64,000 nt of DNA from contig NZ_NBZW01000008.1 of NCBI RefSeq assembly GCF_002379085.1, forward strand, positions 62,001 through 126,000. Reading direction: 5' to 3'. Origin of the DNA: Polaromonas sp. AET17H-212 (GTDB taxonomy: Bacteria > Pseudomonadota > Gammaproteobacteria > Burkholderiales > Burkholderiaceae_C). The notes under the pieces were generated by a model. The model made no database searches. It saw nothing but the letters and a program-made list of their open reading frames with translations, and was not told where the DNA came from. Shown piece after piece: positions 32,350 to 41,175 of the stretch. The translations under genes were made by a program, and so were the position numbers. The stretch's first letter is position 1, and each line of letters begins with the position of its first letter.

Positions 32350-33366
32350 GTGAAAACATCCATCTTCTCTTTCAGCGTGAGCGTGATTCCGCCGCCGCTG
32401 CGATTTGCCGCAGCCGCCTTGCTGCTTGCTGCCGCGTTCCTGCCGCTGGTGCACGCCCAGGGCAGCCCTTACCCGACCAAGGTGGTCAAGGTGGTGGTGC
32501 CGCAGCCGCCGGGCGGCGGCTTCGACTTTGTCGGCCGCCTGCTGGCCGACCGCCTGGGCAAGCAGGTGGGGCAGAGCGTCATCGTGGAAAACAAGCCGGG
32601 TTCGGGCACGCTGGTCGGCACCGACTTCGTGGCCAAATCGGCACCCGATGGCTACACCCTGCTGGTCGGCTCGGTCTCCAACCTGGCGCTCAATCCCGGC
32701 CTGTATCCCAACCTGCCGTATGACAGCCTGAAGGACTTCGAGCCGCTCGGTCTGGCCGTGGCCTACAGCTACACGCTGATGGCCCGCAAGGACCTGCCGC
32801 TGGCCTCGCTCCAGGAGGTGGTGGCTTATGCCCGGGCCAACCCGCGCAAGCTGACCTACGCCTCGGCCGGCAACGGCTCGGGCCAGCATGTGCTGGCTGC
32901 AGCGCTGTGGCACCTGGCCGGTGTGGAGATCACCCATGTGCCCTACCGCGGCGCGCAGGCGGCCTACCAGGACCTGCTGGGCGGGCGGGTGGACCTGTTC
33001 TTTGACCTGTCGCCCACGGCGCGCGTGCAGGTCGATGCCGGCACGGTCAGGGCGCTGGCCGTGTCGGGCGCGGCCCGCAACCCCATGCATCCGGCGGTGC
33101 CGACGATCCATGAAACCGGCACGGCGGCGCTGGAGCTGGAGTCCTGGTTCGGCTACTTCGCGCCGGCGAAAACGCCGCCCGAGGTGCTGGCCCGCCTGCG
33201 CAGCGATCTGGCCAAGGTGATTGCCGCGCCTGACGTGACCGAGGCCTTCCGCAAGGCCGGCGGCAAACCCATGAGCCTGGACACGGCTGACACCCGCGCC
33301 CTGGTGCAGCGTGATGTCGAGCGCTGGACCCGGCTGATCCGCGACGCCGGCATCAAGGCCGAGTGA
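32350..33366 (+). CDS. Bug-family (TTT) periplasmic binding protein, second copy
   Basis: 338-aa TTT binding protein. Starts at GTG 32350; a long signal peptide (about 1-37, ends VHAQ) is followed by YPTKVVKVVVPQPPGGGFDFVGRLL, ENKPGSGTLVGTDFVAKSAPDGYTL and TYASAGNGSGQHVL, the family signatures. It binds a carboxylate-containing aromatic or its breakdown product by analogy. Last gene of the co-translated group starting with the dioxygenase at 30242; a nitroreductase gene follows after 43 bp. Confidence 0.88.
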   Translation: MKTSIFSFSVSVIPPPLRFAAAALLLAAAFLPLVHAQGSPYPTKVVKVVVPQPPGGGFDFVGRLLADRLGKQVGQSVIVENKPGSGTLVGTDFVAKSAPDGYTLLVGSVSNLALNPGLYPNLPYDSLKDFEPLGLAVAYSYTLMARKDLPLASLQEVVAYARANPRKLTYASAGNGSGQHVLAAALWHLAGVEITHVPYRGAQAAYQDLLGGRVDLFFDLSPTARVQVDAGTVRALAVSGAARNPMHPAVPTIHETGTAALELESWFGYFAPAKTPPEVLARLRSDLAKVIAAPDVTEAFRKAGGKPMSLDTADTRALVQRDVERWTRLIRDAGIKAE

Positions 33367-33409
33367 GCTTCTCCATTTTTGAACCATTTGAACCATTGAA
33401 AGCGAACCC

Positions 33410-33994
33410 ATGAAAATTGCCCCCGAGTGCCTCGACCAGCTGTTCCTCCAGGCACGTACCGCCAACGGATTTCTCGACAAGCCGGTGGCGTTGTCCCTGC
33501 TGCGCGAGGTCTACGACGTTGCGAAGATGGGCGCCACCTCGATGAACACCCAGCCGACGCGTTATGTGTTCCTGATCTCGCCCGAGTCGCGCGCGCGCCT
33601 GCTGCCGGCCCTGTCGCCCGGCAACCTCGACAAGACAAGGACGGCACCGGTGACCGTGATCGTGGCCAACGACACCAGGTTCTATGAACACATGCCCCAG
33701 GTCTGGCACAAGCCGGGCGCGAAGGAAAACTTCGAGGGCAACAAGGCCCTCGCCGAAGGCACGGCCACGCGCAACGGCACGCTCGGCGGCGGCTACTTCA
33801 TGATGGCGGCGCGTGCCCTGGGCCTGGACTGCGGCCCGATGAGCGGGGTGGACCTGGCCAAGGTGAATGCGGAGTTTTTTGCCGACGGCCGCCTGCAGGC
33901 CAACTTCCTGATCAACCTCGGCTACGGCGACGACAGCCAGCTGTTCGACCGCAATCCGCGCCTTTCCTTTGAGCAGGCATGCACGGTGCTGTGA
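33410..33994 (+). CDS. Nitroreductase-family protein (RutE / malonic semialdehyde reductase-like)
   Basis: 194-aa FMN protein of the RutE/HadB-like branch: LFLQARTANGFLDKPV, SMNTQPTRYVFL, GTLGGGYFMMAARALGLDCGPMSGVD and FLINLGYGD at the C-terminus are family hallmarks. RutE reduces 3-oxopropionate to 3-hydroxypropionate; in this cluster it might reduce a semialdehyde or enone intermediate. 43 bp after the Bug gene; convergent with the following LysR gene. Confidence 0.83.
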   Translation: MKIAPECLDQLFLQARTANGFLDKPVALSLLREVYDVAKMGATSMNTQPTRYVFLISPESRARLLPALSPGNLDKTRTAPVTVIVANDTRFYEHMPQVWHKPGAKENFEGNKALAEGTATRNGTLGGGYFMMAARALGLDCGPMSGVDLAKVNAEFFADGRLQANFLINLGYGDDSQLFDRNPRLSFEQACTVL

Positions 33995-34010
33995 ACCGGC
34001 ATGGCCGCTG

Positions 34011-34892
34011 TCAGGTGGCCGGGCTGGCCGCCCGCCGGATGATGTCCGCGAAATGTTTGATCGTGGGCGAGCGTGTGGCGCCTTTTTTCCAGAGCATGCC
34101 GGGTGTGCGTATTGGGGTCGGGTCTTCCAGCGGCACCACGCGCAGGTCGGCCGAGGGCGTGACGGCCGTCTCCGCAATGATGCCGGCCAGCCCGGTCTGG
34201 CGGATCAGCTCGATCATCGGTGCGATGGAGTTGAGTTGCGCCGCCACCAGGGGCTCGGCGCCCGCCGCTTCGAAACAGTCGTCCAGCAGTTTGCGCGTCA
34301 GGAACTGGGACGGCAGCAGGACCATGCGCACATGATGCAGCTCGACCATGCGCACGCGCCGACGTGTCGCCAGCGGGTGCGAACTGGCCACCACCAGGCG
34401 CAGCTCCTCGTTGTAAAGCGGCTCGAACCACAGGTCGGTGCCCTCGGGGCGGTAGGACACAGCCAGGTCCAGGTGGCCCGAGGCCAGGCGCCGGGCAATC
34501 ATGTCGGCCGACAGTTCTTCGACCGTCACCTGGATGCCCGGGTAGTGGTGCAGGAAGGTGGACACGCACAGCGGCACCATGCGTGTGTTGAAGCTCGGCG
34601 TGGTGCCCAGGCGAATGCTGCCGGTCAGGGTTTCGGCATTGCTGCGCAGGGCCTGCACGGCACGGTCGATTTGCCCCAGCGCCGGGGTCAGGTGGCTGCG
34701 CAGGATTTCGCCGGCTTCGGTCATCCGGACTTTTTTGCTGCTGCGGTCAAACAGCTCGACGCCGAGTTCGTCTTCGAGCTGCCGGATCTGGTGCGACAGC
34801 GTCGACTGGGTGACGTGCAGGCGCTCGGCGGCGCGTGTGAAATTCAGGGTTTCGGCGACGGCATCGAAGTAGCGGACGTGGCGCAGTTCCAT
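34011..34892 (-). CDS. LysR-family regulator, divergent from second dioxygenase
   Basis: 293-aa LysR regulator. Helix-turn-helix at about 16-40 (LNFTRAAERLHVTQSTLSHQIRQLE), effector domain from about 90. It is divergent from the dioxygenase gene at 35048, with a 21-bp palindrome in between, so it probably controls the dioxygenase/lyase/CoA-transferase operon and itself. Confidence 0.88.
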   Translation of the reverse strand: MELRHVRYFDAVAETLNFTRAAERLHVTQSTLSHQIRQLEDELGVELFDRSSKKVRMTEAGEILRSHLTPALGQIDRAVQALRSNAETLTGSIRLGTTPSFNTRMVPLCVSTFLHHYPGIQVTVEELSADMIARRLASGHLDLAVSYRPEGTDLWFEPLYNEELRLVVASSHPLATRRRVRMVELHHVRMVLLPSQFLTRKLLDDCFEAAGAEPLVAAQLNSIAPMIELIRQTGLAGIIAETAVTPSADLRVVPLEDPTPIRTPGMLWKKGATRSPTIKHFADIIRRAASPAT

Positions 34893-34910
34893 GAAAGAAG
34901 CTCCGTTTTC

Positions 34911-34931
34911 ATCATTGATGGCATCGATGAT
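34911..34931. promoter_or_regulatory. Candidate LysR operator
   Basis: Near-perfect 21-bp palindrome ATCATTGATGGCATCGATGAT containing a T-N11-A core, 18 bp upstream of the LysR start codon and in the gap between the divergent genes. Only two symmetric positions mismatch. Confidence 0.55.
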
Positions 34932-35047
34932 AACGGTGGAAATTAATCACTTCCGGAGCGGGGTCTGAGGTCCTAGACTGACGCTGCTTTTCCAATGCCC
35001 AGCCCTAGGGTTAACCACTCAGGGTAAACGATTACAGGAGACAAGAT

Positions 35048-35941
35048 ATGGCGCAACTCGAAGCACAGGACCTGGCGCAGGCCGTGGTGGACCGCATGGA
35101 CGACTGCCAGGACGCGCGGTTCAAGCAGGTCATGACCTCCCTGGTCAAACACGCGCACGCCTTCGTGCAGGACGTGCAGCTCACCCCCGAGGAATGGATG
35201 ACGGCCATCCAGTTCCTCACCGCCACCGGCAAGATGTGTGACGACAAGCGCCAGGAGTTCATCCTGCTGTCCGACACGCTGGGCATTTCCATGCTGGTGG
35301 TGGCGATCGAGCAGGCCAAGGGCGCCGCGGCGCACAAGGCACGCAGCGGTGTCGATGCCCCGACCGAAGCCACCGTGCAGGGTCCGTTCTACTGGGAAGG
35401 CGCGCCGGAACTGCCGCTGGGCGCCGACATTGGTGCAGGCAACCCGGGCGAGCCCTGTTACTACCACGGCCGCGTGACCGACCTGGCCGGCCAGCCGATT
35501 GCCAACTGCGCGGTGGACGTGTGGTCGGGCGATGGCGAGGGTTTTTACGACATGCAAAAGGGTGCGGACGCGGGCATGGCCCTGCGCGCGCGTTTTCACA
35601 CCGATGCGGACGGCAACTACCGCTTCTGGTCCATCAAGCCCTCGTTTTATCCCGTGCCCGACGATGGCCCGGTGGGCGGCATGCTGCACCGCATGGGCCG
35701 CCACCCGAACCGGCCCGGCCACATGCACATGATGCTGACCGCGCCCGGCCACGAGCGGCTGACCACCCACATCTTCGTGTCCGACAGCCCCTACATCGAC
35801 TCGGATGCCGTGTTCGGCGTGCGCAACAGCCTGATCGTGGACTTCGATGCCCACCTGGCCGGCCCCGCACCCGACGGCCGCACCCTCGACAAACCTTTCC
35901 ACAGCGCGAAGTACGACTTCCGGCTGGTGGCCAGCGCCTGA
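35048..35941 (+). CDS. Intradiol ring-cleavage dioxygenase (hydroxyquinol 1,2-dioxygenase-like), second copy
   Basis: 297-aa paralogue of the enzyme at 30242, closely similar in the N-terminal helices (VMTSLVKHAHAF; AIQFLTATGK; KRQEFILLSDTLGIS) and also with all four iron ligands: Tyr in FYDMQ, Tyr in YPVPDDGPVG and two His in RPGHMHM. It is longer at the C-terminus and differs around the active site (MLHRMGRHPNRPGHMH against MLRATSCHPWRPAHLH), so substrate range may differ. RBS AGGAGA 7 nt before the ATG. First gene of an operon with the lyase and CoA-transferase. Confidence 0.88.
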   Translation: MAQLEAQDLAQAVVDRMDDCQDARFKQVMTSLVKHAHAFVQDVQLTPEEWMTAIQFLTATGKMCDDKRQEFILLSDTLGISMLVVAIEQAKGAAAHKARSGVDAPTEATVQGPFYWEGAPELPLGADIGAGNPGEPCYYHGRVTDLAGQPIANCAVDVWSGDGEGFYDMQKGADAGMALRARFHTDADGNYRFWSIKPSFYPVPDDGPVGGMLHRMGRHPNRPGHMHMMLTAPGHERLTTHIFVSDSPYIDSDAVFGVRNSLIVDFDAHLAGPAPDGRTLDKPFHSAKYDFRLVASA

Positions 35942-35976
35942 GCCCCCCGCGCACCTTTCTTGACTGGAGAAATGAT

Positions 35977-36780
35977 TTGAAAATCGGCAAGGCCACTGTG
36001 CCCCGTTCTGCGATCTGCACCTCGAACGAAAACACCATCGTTGTTCGCGGCGCTGATCTTGCGCATGAACTGATCGGGCAGATCAACTTCGGCGACTACT
36101 TCTTCCTGCTGGTGACCGGGCGCCGCGCCGACGCCGCCACCAGCGCCGTGCTTAATTCCACCCTGGTCGCCATTGCCGAACACGGCCTGGTGCCCAGCGT
36201 GCAGGCCGCGCGCATGACGCTGGCGGCTGCGCCGGACGCGATGCAGGGCGCCGTCGCGGCCGGCATCCTCGGCTCCGGCTCGGTGATCCTCGGCGCCTCG
36301 GAAACCGCCGGGCGCCTGTTCCTGGCGGTCGAGAAGGAGGCTGAAAACCACCACGGTGACCTCAAGGCGGCGGCCCGTGTGGTGGTGGCTGACTTGCGCG
36401 CGCGCAAGCAGGCGATTGCCGGTTATGGCCACCCGGAGCACAAGGCGCGCGATCCGCGTGTGGGCAAGCTGTTCGAGGTGTCGGCCCGGGCCGGCGGTGG
36501 CCAGCGTTACGTGGAGATCGCCCAGGCCGTGGAAGCCGTGATTCCCGAGATCGTTGGCAAGGAGCTCAAGCTCAATGTCTCGGGCGCCATTCCCGCCGTG
36601 TTGCTGGGGGTGGACTTCCCGGTTAACGCGCTCAAGGGCGTGCCCATGCTGGCGCGCACCGCGAGCCTGATCGCGCACCTGAACGAAGAGCTCAGCGACC
36701 CCATCGGTTTTGCGCTGTCCTACCAGGCCACGCGCGAGCTGGAATACACCGGCGAGATGCCGGCGGAGCGCCAGGCATGA
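35977..36780 (+). CDS. Citrate-synthase-family lyase (citryl-CoA lyase-like)
   Basis: 267-aa short member of the citrate synthase fold, the length seen in citryl-CoA lyases. IVVRGADLAHELIGQINFGDYFFLLVTGR and the central GYGHPEHKARDPRVGKLFE (catalytic-type His) and IPAVLLGVDFPVNALKGVPMLARTASLIAHLNEE are family features. It starts at TTG 35977, with GGAG (35966-35969) upstream. It overlaps the CoA-transferase (ATGA), suggesting that the acyl-CoA made by that enzyme is cleaved here. True substrate unknown. Confidence 0.82.
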   Translation: MKIGKATVPRSAICTSNENTIVVRGADLAHELIGQINFGDYFFLLVTGRRADAATSAVLNSTLVAIAEHGLVPSVQAARMTLAAAPDAMQGAVAAGILGSGSVILGASETAGRLFLAVEKEAENHHGDLKAAARVVVADLRARKQAIAGYGHPEHKARDPRVGKLFEVSARAGGGQRYVEIAQAVEAVIPEIVGKELKLNVSGAIPAVLLGVDFPVNALKGVPMLARTASLIAHLNEELSDPIGFALSYQATRELEYTGEMPAERQA

Positions 36781-37946
36781 GCAAGGTTCTCGCGGACGTG
36801 CGGGTCGTGGAACACGGCACCTTCATCACCGGGCCGGCGGCTTCGATGTTGCTGGCCGACCTCGGCGCCGACGTGGTCAAGGTCGAGCTGCCGGGCACGG
36901 GGGATCCTTTCCGGGCGTTCAAGGACGGCCTGTACAGTCCACATTTCCAGACCTACAACCGCAACAAGCGCAGCATCACGCTCAACACCAAACAGGCCGC
37001 GGACCTGGCGCAGTTCGATGCGCTGATCAAGGAAGCCGACGTTTACATCCAGAACTTCCGGCCCGGCGTGGCCGAGCAGATCGGCGTCGGCGAGGAGCGC
37101 CTGCGCAAGCTCAATCCTCGGCTGATCTATTGCTCCATCAGCGGTTTCGGTGCCACCGGGCCCTCATCACATCGACCGACGTACGACACCGTCGCCCAGG
37201 CCGTCAGCGGTTTCCTGGGCCTGCTGGTCAACCCGAAGGATCCGCGCGTGCTGGGCCCGGCCATGGCCGATTCCCTGACCGGCTTCTACGCGGCCTACGG
37301 CATTCTCGGGGCGCTGCATGAACGCCACGCCACCGGCGTGGGCCGCAAGGTGGAAGTCTCCATGTTCGAAGCCATGACGCACTTCAACCTCGACGCCTTC
37401 CAGCACCTGTTTTCCGCCAATGAAGTCATGGGCCCGTTCAGCCGGCCCAGCGTGTCGCAGTCGTATGTGATGCAGTGTTCGGACGGCAAATGGATCGCCC
37501 TGCACATGTCCTCGCCGCCCAAGTTCTGGCAGGGCCTGGCCGCGGCGATGGAGAAGCCGGACATTTTTGATGACGCGCGTTTTGCCACGCGCGAGGCCCG
37601 CATCGCGCACCAGGAAGACATGATCGCCGTGCTGGGTCCGATCTTCGCCCAGCGCGATCGCGCGGAATGGTGCCGCCGCCTGGAAGCCGGGGACGTGCCG
37701 CATGCGCCCATGTACACCACGGCCGAGGTGCCCGACGATCCGCAGGCCAGGCACCTGCAGCTGTTTGTCGAAACCGAGCACCCGGTGGTCGGAACCTTTC
37801 GCACCGTGCGTTCGCCCGTCTCCTTCGATGGCGAACGCGCCCTCGATGTCACCGCACCGCCCCTGCTGGGCGAGCACAACGCAGAACTTCGCGGCGGCTG
37901 GACCCCGCGCGCCGCCACAACACCCCAACCGGAAACCCGCGCATGA
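36777..37946 (+). CDS. Class III CoA-transferase (CaiB/BaiF family)
   Basis: 389-aa CaiB/BaiF CoA-transferase, moving CoA from a donor such as succinyl-CoA to a carboxylate. The catalytic Asp lies in LGPAMADSLTGFYAAYGI; N-terminal VEHGTFITGPAASMLLADLGADVVKVE and GRKVEVSMFEAM are typical. ATGA-coupled to the lyase upstream and to the Bug gene downstream. It probably activates a ring-cleavage-derived acid before the lyase step; that is inference from position. Confidence 0.86.
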   Translation: MSKVLADVRVVEHGTFITGPAASMLLADLGADVVKVELPGTGDPFRAFKDGLYSPHFQTYNRNKRSITLNTKQAADLAQFDALIKEADVYIQNFRPGVAEQIGVGEERLRKLNPRLIYCSISGFGATGPSSHRPTYDTVAQAVSGFLGLLVNPKDPRVLGPAMADSLTGFYAAYGILGALHERHATGVGRKVEVSMFEAMTHFNLDAFQHLFSANEVMGPFSRPSVSQSYVMQCSDGKWIALHMSSPPKFWQGLAAAMEKPDIFDDARFATREARIAHQEDMIAVLGPIFAQRDRAEWCRRLEAGDVPHAPMYTTAEVPDDPQARHLQLFVETEHPVVGTFRTVRSPVSFDGERALDVTAPPLLGEHNAELRGGWTPRAATTPQPETRA

Positions 37947-38959
37947 CCTCTTTTTCCATCCCTTCCCTGCACCCGCGCCTGGCGCGGCGCACGCTGCTGG
38001 CGGCCGCCTGCACACTGGGCCTGGCCGCCTTGGGCCTGAGCCCGGCGGCCGTGCTGGCACAGGACTATCCGTCACGGCCCGTCAAGCTGATCGTGCCTTT
38101 CGGCCCGGGCACCACGACAGACATCATTTCCCGCGTCATTGGCGAAGCCCTGGCCAAACCCCTGGGACAGGCGGTCATTGTTGAAAACCGCGCCGGCGCC
38201 GGCGGTGTCATCGGCTCCGACCTGGTGGCCAAGTCGCCGGCGGACGGCTACACCCTGGTGATGGGTACGGTGGGCACCCATGCGATCAATGCCACGTTGT
38301 ACAAAAAGCTGCCGTACGACCCGCTCAAGGATTTCTCCCCCGTCGCCTTCGCCGGCTACACGCCGACGCTGCTGGTGGTGGCGGCCAACTCGCCGTTCAA
38401 GTCGGTGAAAGACCTTGCGGCCCAGGCGGCCAAACCCGGCGGCGTGAGTTTTGCCTCGGCCGGCAACGGCACCTCGGGCCACTTGGCCGGCGAGCTGCTC
38501 AAGGCCAGGCTGGGCGGCGAGATGGTGCATGTGCCCTACAAGGAAGGGGGCCTGGCCATGTCCGACGTGATGGGCGGGCAGGTGCAGTTCATGTTCTACC
38601 ACCCGGCGGCCGTGCTGCCCCACATCAAGGCCGGCAAGCTGCGCGCGCTGGGGGCCTCCAGTGCAAAGCGCAGCGCCGCTGCGCCGGACGTGCCGGCTAT
38701 CGCCGAGCAGGGCGCGGGCGACTTTGACCTGGTGGCCTGGTTCATGATCTACGCGCCCGCCGCCACCCCGGCGCCTGTCCTGGCCCGGCTGCGCGATGCC
38801 GCCGCCCAGGCCATGGCCAGCAGCGAGGTTGTGGCCAAACTTGGCGCGCAGGGTCTGGAGCTGCGCAGCATGAAGCCCGATGAGCTGGCCGCCTTCGGCC
38901 GGACGGAAATTTCAAAATGGTCTGAACTGGTCAAGCGCTCCGGCGCGCAGGTCGACTGA
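37943..38959 (+). CDS. Bug-family (TTT) periplasmic binding protein, third copy
   Basis: 338-aa TTT binding protein. The signal region contains LARRTLLAAACTLG with a twin arginine (Tat-like) and ends at about residue 39 (VLAQ). YPSRPVKLIVPFGPGTTTDII, ENRAGAGGVIGSDLVAKSPADGYTL and SFASAGNGTSGHLAGELL are the family signatures. ATGA overlap with the CoA-transferase gene, so binding protein and catabolic enzymes share a transcript; the ABC importer follows after 49 bp. Confidence 0.88.
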   Translation: MTSFSIPSLHPRLARRTLLAAACTLGLAALGLSPAAVLAQDYPSRPVKLIVPFGPGTTTDIISRVIGEALAKPLGQAVIVENRAGAGGVIGSDLVAKSPADGYTLVMGTVGTHAINATLYKKLPYDPLKDFSPVAFAGYTPTLLVVAANSPFKSVKDLAAQAAKPGGVSFASAGNGTSGHLAGELLKARLGGEMVHVPYKEGGLAMSDVMGGQVQFMFYHPAAVLPHIKAGKLRALGASSAKRSAAAPDVPAIAEQGAGDFDLVAWFMIYAPAATPAPVLARLRDAAAQAMASSEVVAKLGAQGLELRSMKPDELAAFGRTEISKWSELVKRSGAQVD

Positions 38960-39008
38960 GTCCCGAGTTTTTCCGCGTCCTTACCTATAAATCAACAGGA
39001 GACAAACC

Positions 39009-40211
39009 ATGAAACTTTTCAACCGATTTTTGTCCGCCCTTGCTGCGGCGGGAGCCGTCAGCCTGCTGGCGATGCCTGCCGCCGCCCAGGCCCCCGCGCC
39101 CTTGCGTATCGGCAGCACGCTGGCGCTGACCGGACCGCTGGCCACCACCGCGCTGACACACAAGCTGGCAGGCGAAATCTATGTGGACCAGCTCAACGCC
39201 AGGGGTGGCCTGCTGGGGCGCAAGGTGGAATGGATTGTCAAGGACGACCAGTCCAAGCCGGAGCTGGCCCGCACCCTGTATGAGCAGCTCGTGACCTCGG
39301 ACAAGGTGGACCTGCTGATGGGGCCCTATGCCACCGGGGCGATTCTCTCGGCCATGGGCGTGGCCCAGCGTTACAACAAGGTGCTGGTGCACCACACCTT
39401 CGGCATTCCGGCGTTGGCCAAGTACGAGATGGCGTTTCCGGCCTGGTCGCTGGGGTCGGACCCCGGCACGACGGTGCCCAACTCGGTGTTCGACGCGCTG
39501 GCCGCTTCGCCCAAGCCGCCGAAGACGGTCGCCTTCGTCACCAGCAAGTTTCCATCCATCCACTTCATGTCGCTGGGCGCGCGGGAAGTCGCCAAAAAAC
39601 GCGGCCTCAAGGAAGTGCTGTTTCTCGAATGGGACTTCGGCAACCGCGATTTCGGACCGATTGCCGCGCGTGTCAAGGACGCCAAGCCGGACCTGGTCTG
39701 GGTGGGCGACATCGGCCTGGAGGGCAACATGCTGCTCGACGCGATGAAAAAAATCGACTACGTGCCGCCGCTCCATTTCCACACCTATCCCGCGCCCGGC
39801 CCCATGACCAAGTCGCCCGATGGCAAAAATGCGCTGTCGCTGACGATCTTCGAAGAGCACGCTCCGTTCACCGCCAACCCGGTTGCGGCCGAATTTGTCA
39901 AACTGTTCAACGAACGCGCCACCAAGGCCAACCTGCCTGACACCTCGGTCGAGGTGCAGGCTGCGGCCTCGTACTCGGCCTGGCAGATCCTGGAAGCCGG
40001 CGTGCGCGGCGCCAACAGCTTTGACGACAAGGCGATCGGCGCCTGGTTGCGCAAGAACCGGGTGGAGACCATCCACGGCCGCCTGCGTTTTGACGGCCCC
40101 GGCAACTACGGCGACGACCTGATGAAGATCAAGCAGGTGCAAAACGGCAAGTGGGTCGTGGTGCATCCGGCGCAGTTCGCGCCCGCCGGCGTCAAGCTGC
40201 AAGTCAACTGA
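39009..40211 (+). CDS. Branched-chain-type ABC transporter binding protein (LivK-like)
   Basis: 400-aa periplasmic binding protein of the LivK type. Signal peptide about 1-29 (AAAQ), then LRIGSTLALTGPLATTALTHKLAGEIYVDQLNARGGLLGRKVE with the usual Liv start and KDDQSKPELARTLYEQL. In catabolic clusters such proteins bind aromatic acids rather than amino acids. RBS AGGAGA upstream. Heads a four-gene importer, but lies directly behind the dioxygenase operon (49 bp) and may be partly co-transcribed. Confidence 0.86.
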   Translation: MKLFNRFLSALAAAGAVSLLAMPAAAQAPAPLRIGSTLALTGPLATTALTHKLAGEIYVDQLNARGGLLGRKVEWIVKDDQSKPELARTLYEQLVTSDKVDLLMGPYATGAILSAMGVAQRYNKVLVHHTFGIPALAKYEMAFPAWSLGSDPGTTVPNSVFDALAASPKPPKTVAFVTSKFPSIHFMSLGAREVAKKRGLKEVLFLEWDFGNRDFGPIAARVKDAKPDLVWVGDIGLEGNMLLDAMKKIDYVPPLHFHTYPAPGPMTKSPDGKNALSLTIFEEHAPFTANPVAAEFVKLFNERATKANLPDTSVEVQAAASYSAWQILEAGVRGANSFDDKAIGAWLRKNRVETIHGRLRFDGPGNYGDDLMKIKQVQNGKWVVVHPAQFAPAGVKLQVN

Positions 40212-40226
40212 CGCCGCGAGCCGCCC

Positions 40227-41084
40227 ATGAGTTTCCCGAGTTTCAACCTGCTCGCCCAGTCCATCCTCTCGGGGATCTTCATCGGCGGCCTGTACGGCCT
40301 GATCGGGCTCGGGCTGGGCCTGACCTGGGGCCTGCTGCGCCAGATCAACCTGGCCCACTTCGGCCTGGTGTTTCTGGCGGCCTACATGAGTTACCACATG
40401 GCCACCGTGTGGCATGTGGACCCGCTGCTGACGCTGCTGATCCTGCCGCCGCTGTTTTTCCTGTTTGGCGTGGGCATGCAATGGGTGTTGTCGCGTTTTG
40501 CAATCTCGCCCTTCAATTCGCTGCTGGTCACCTTCGGCATCACGGTGGTGATGGAAAGCGTGATCCAGGCAATCTGGACGGCGGATTTCCGCCGTCTCGA
40601 GACGCATTACAACGACCAGAAGTTCACGATTGGCTCGCTCTACATTCCGGTGCCTGAGCTGGTGACGCTGGTGGTGGCGGTGAGCCTGTCACTGCTGATC
40701 TGGGCGGCCATGCGTTACACCGACCTCGGCAAGGCACTGCGTGCCATGGCCGAGGACGGACCGATTGCCGCGGCCTTCGGCATCAACCAGAAAGGCATGT
40801 CGCTGATGCTGGCCGGGATCTGCGCCGCGCTGGCGGCGGTCGCCGGCATCTGCCTGGCGCTGACCTTCACACTCACGCCCTCGCAGATTTTTGCCTGGGT
40901 CGGCGTCGTCTTTGCGGCGGTCATGCTCGGCGGCCTGGGCAGCGCGCTCGGCCCGCTGGTGGCCGGCATCATCATCGGTGTCAGCGAGGCCATCACCATG
41001 GCGGTCGCCGCGCCCTCGTGGGCACCCATCGTCTCGTTTTCGCTGCTGATCGTGATGCTGCTGTTTCGTCCCGGGAAGCTATGA
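40227..41084 (+). CDS. Branched-chain-type ABC transporter permease (LivH-like)
   Basis: 285-aa inner-membrane permease with about eight hydrophobic segments. LLAQSILSGIFIGGLYGLIGLGLGLTWGLLRQINLAHFG at the N-terminus and RAMAEDGPIAAAFGINQKGMSLMLAGICAALAAVAG are LivH signatures. 15 bp after the binding protein. The stop codon lies in a dispersed repeat (41082-41162). Confidence 0.86.
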   Translation: MSFPSFNLLAQSILSGIFIGGLYGLIGLGLGLTWGLLRQINLAHFGLVFLAAYMSYHMATVWHVDPLLTLLILPPLFFLFGVGMQWVLSRFAISPFNSLLVTFGITVVMESVIQAIWTADFRRLETHYNDQKFTIGSLYIPVPELVTLVVAVSLSLLIWAAMRYTDLGKALRAMAEDGPIAAAFGINQKGMSLMLAGICAALAAVAGICLALTFTLTPSQIFAWVGVVFAAVMLGGLGSALGPLVAGIIIGVSEAITMAVAAPSWAPIVSFSLLIVMLLFRPGKL

Positions 41085-41162
41085 CCCCCACGCTCACCAC
41101 TTCGTGTGTTTCGCTGCCCCCCGAGGGGGCTGAACTTTGCTTGGGGCGGCCCGGCGCTCCGT
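41082..41162. repeat. Comamonadaceae-type dispersed repeat (GCCCCCCGAGGGGGC), copy 1
   Basis: TGACCCCCACGCTCACC, then ACTTCGTGTG, TCGCTGCCCCCCGAGGGGGC and GGGGCGGCCCGGC; begins with the stop codon of the LivH-like gene and fills the 91-bp gap to the next gene. Copy 2 is at 62181. Confidence 0.7.
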
Positions 41163-41175
41163 TCGGATCTGAACA

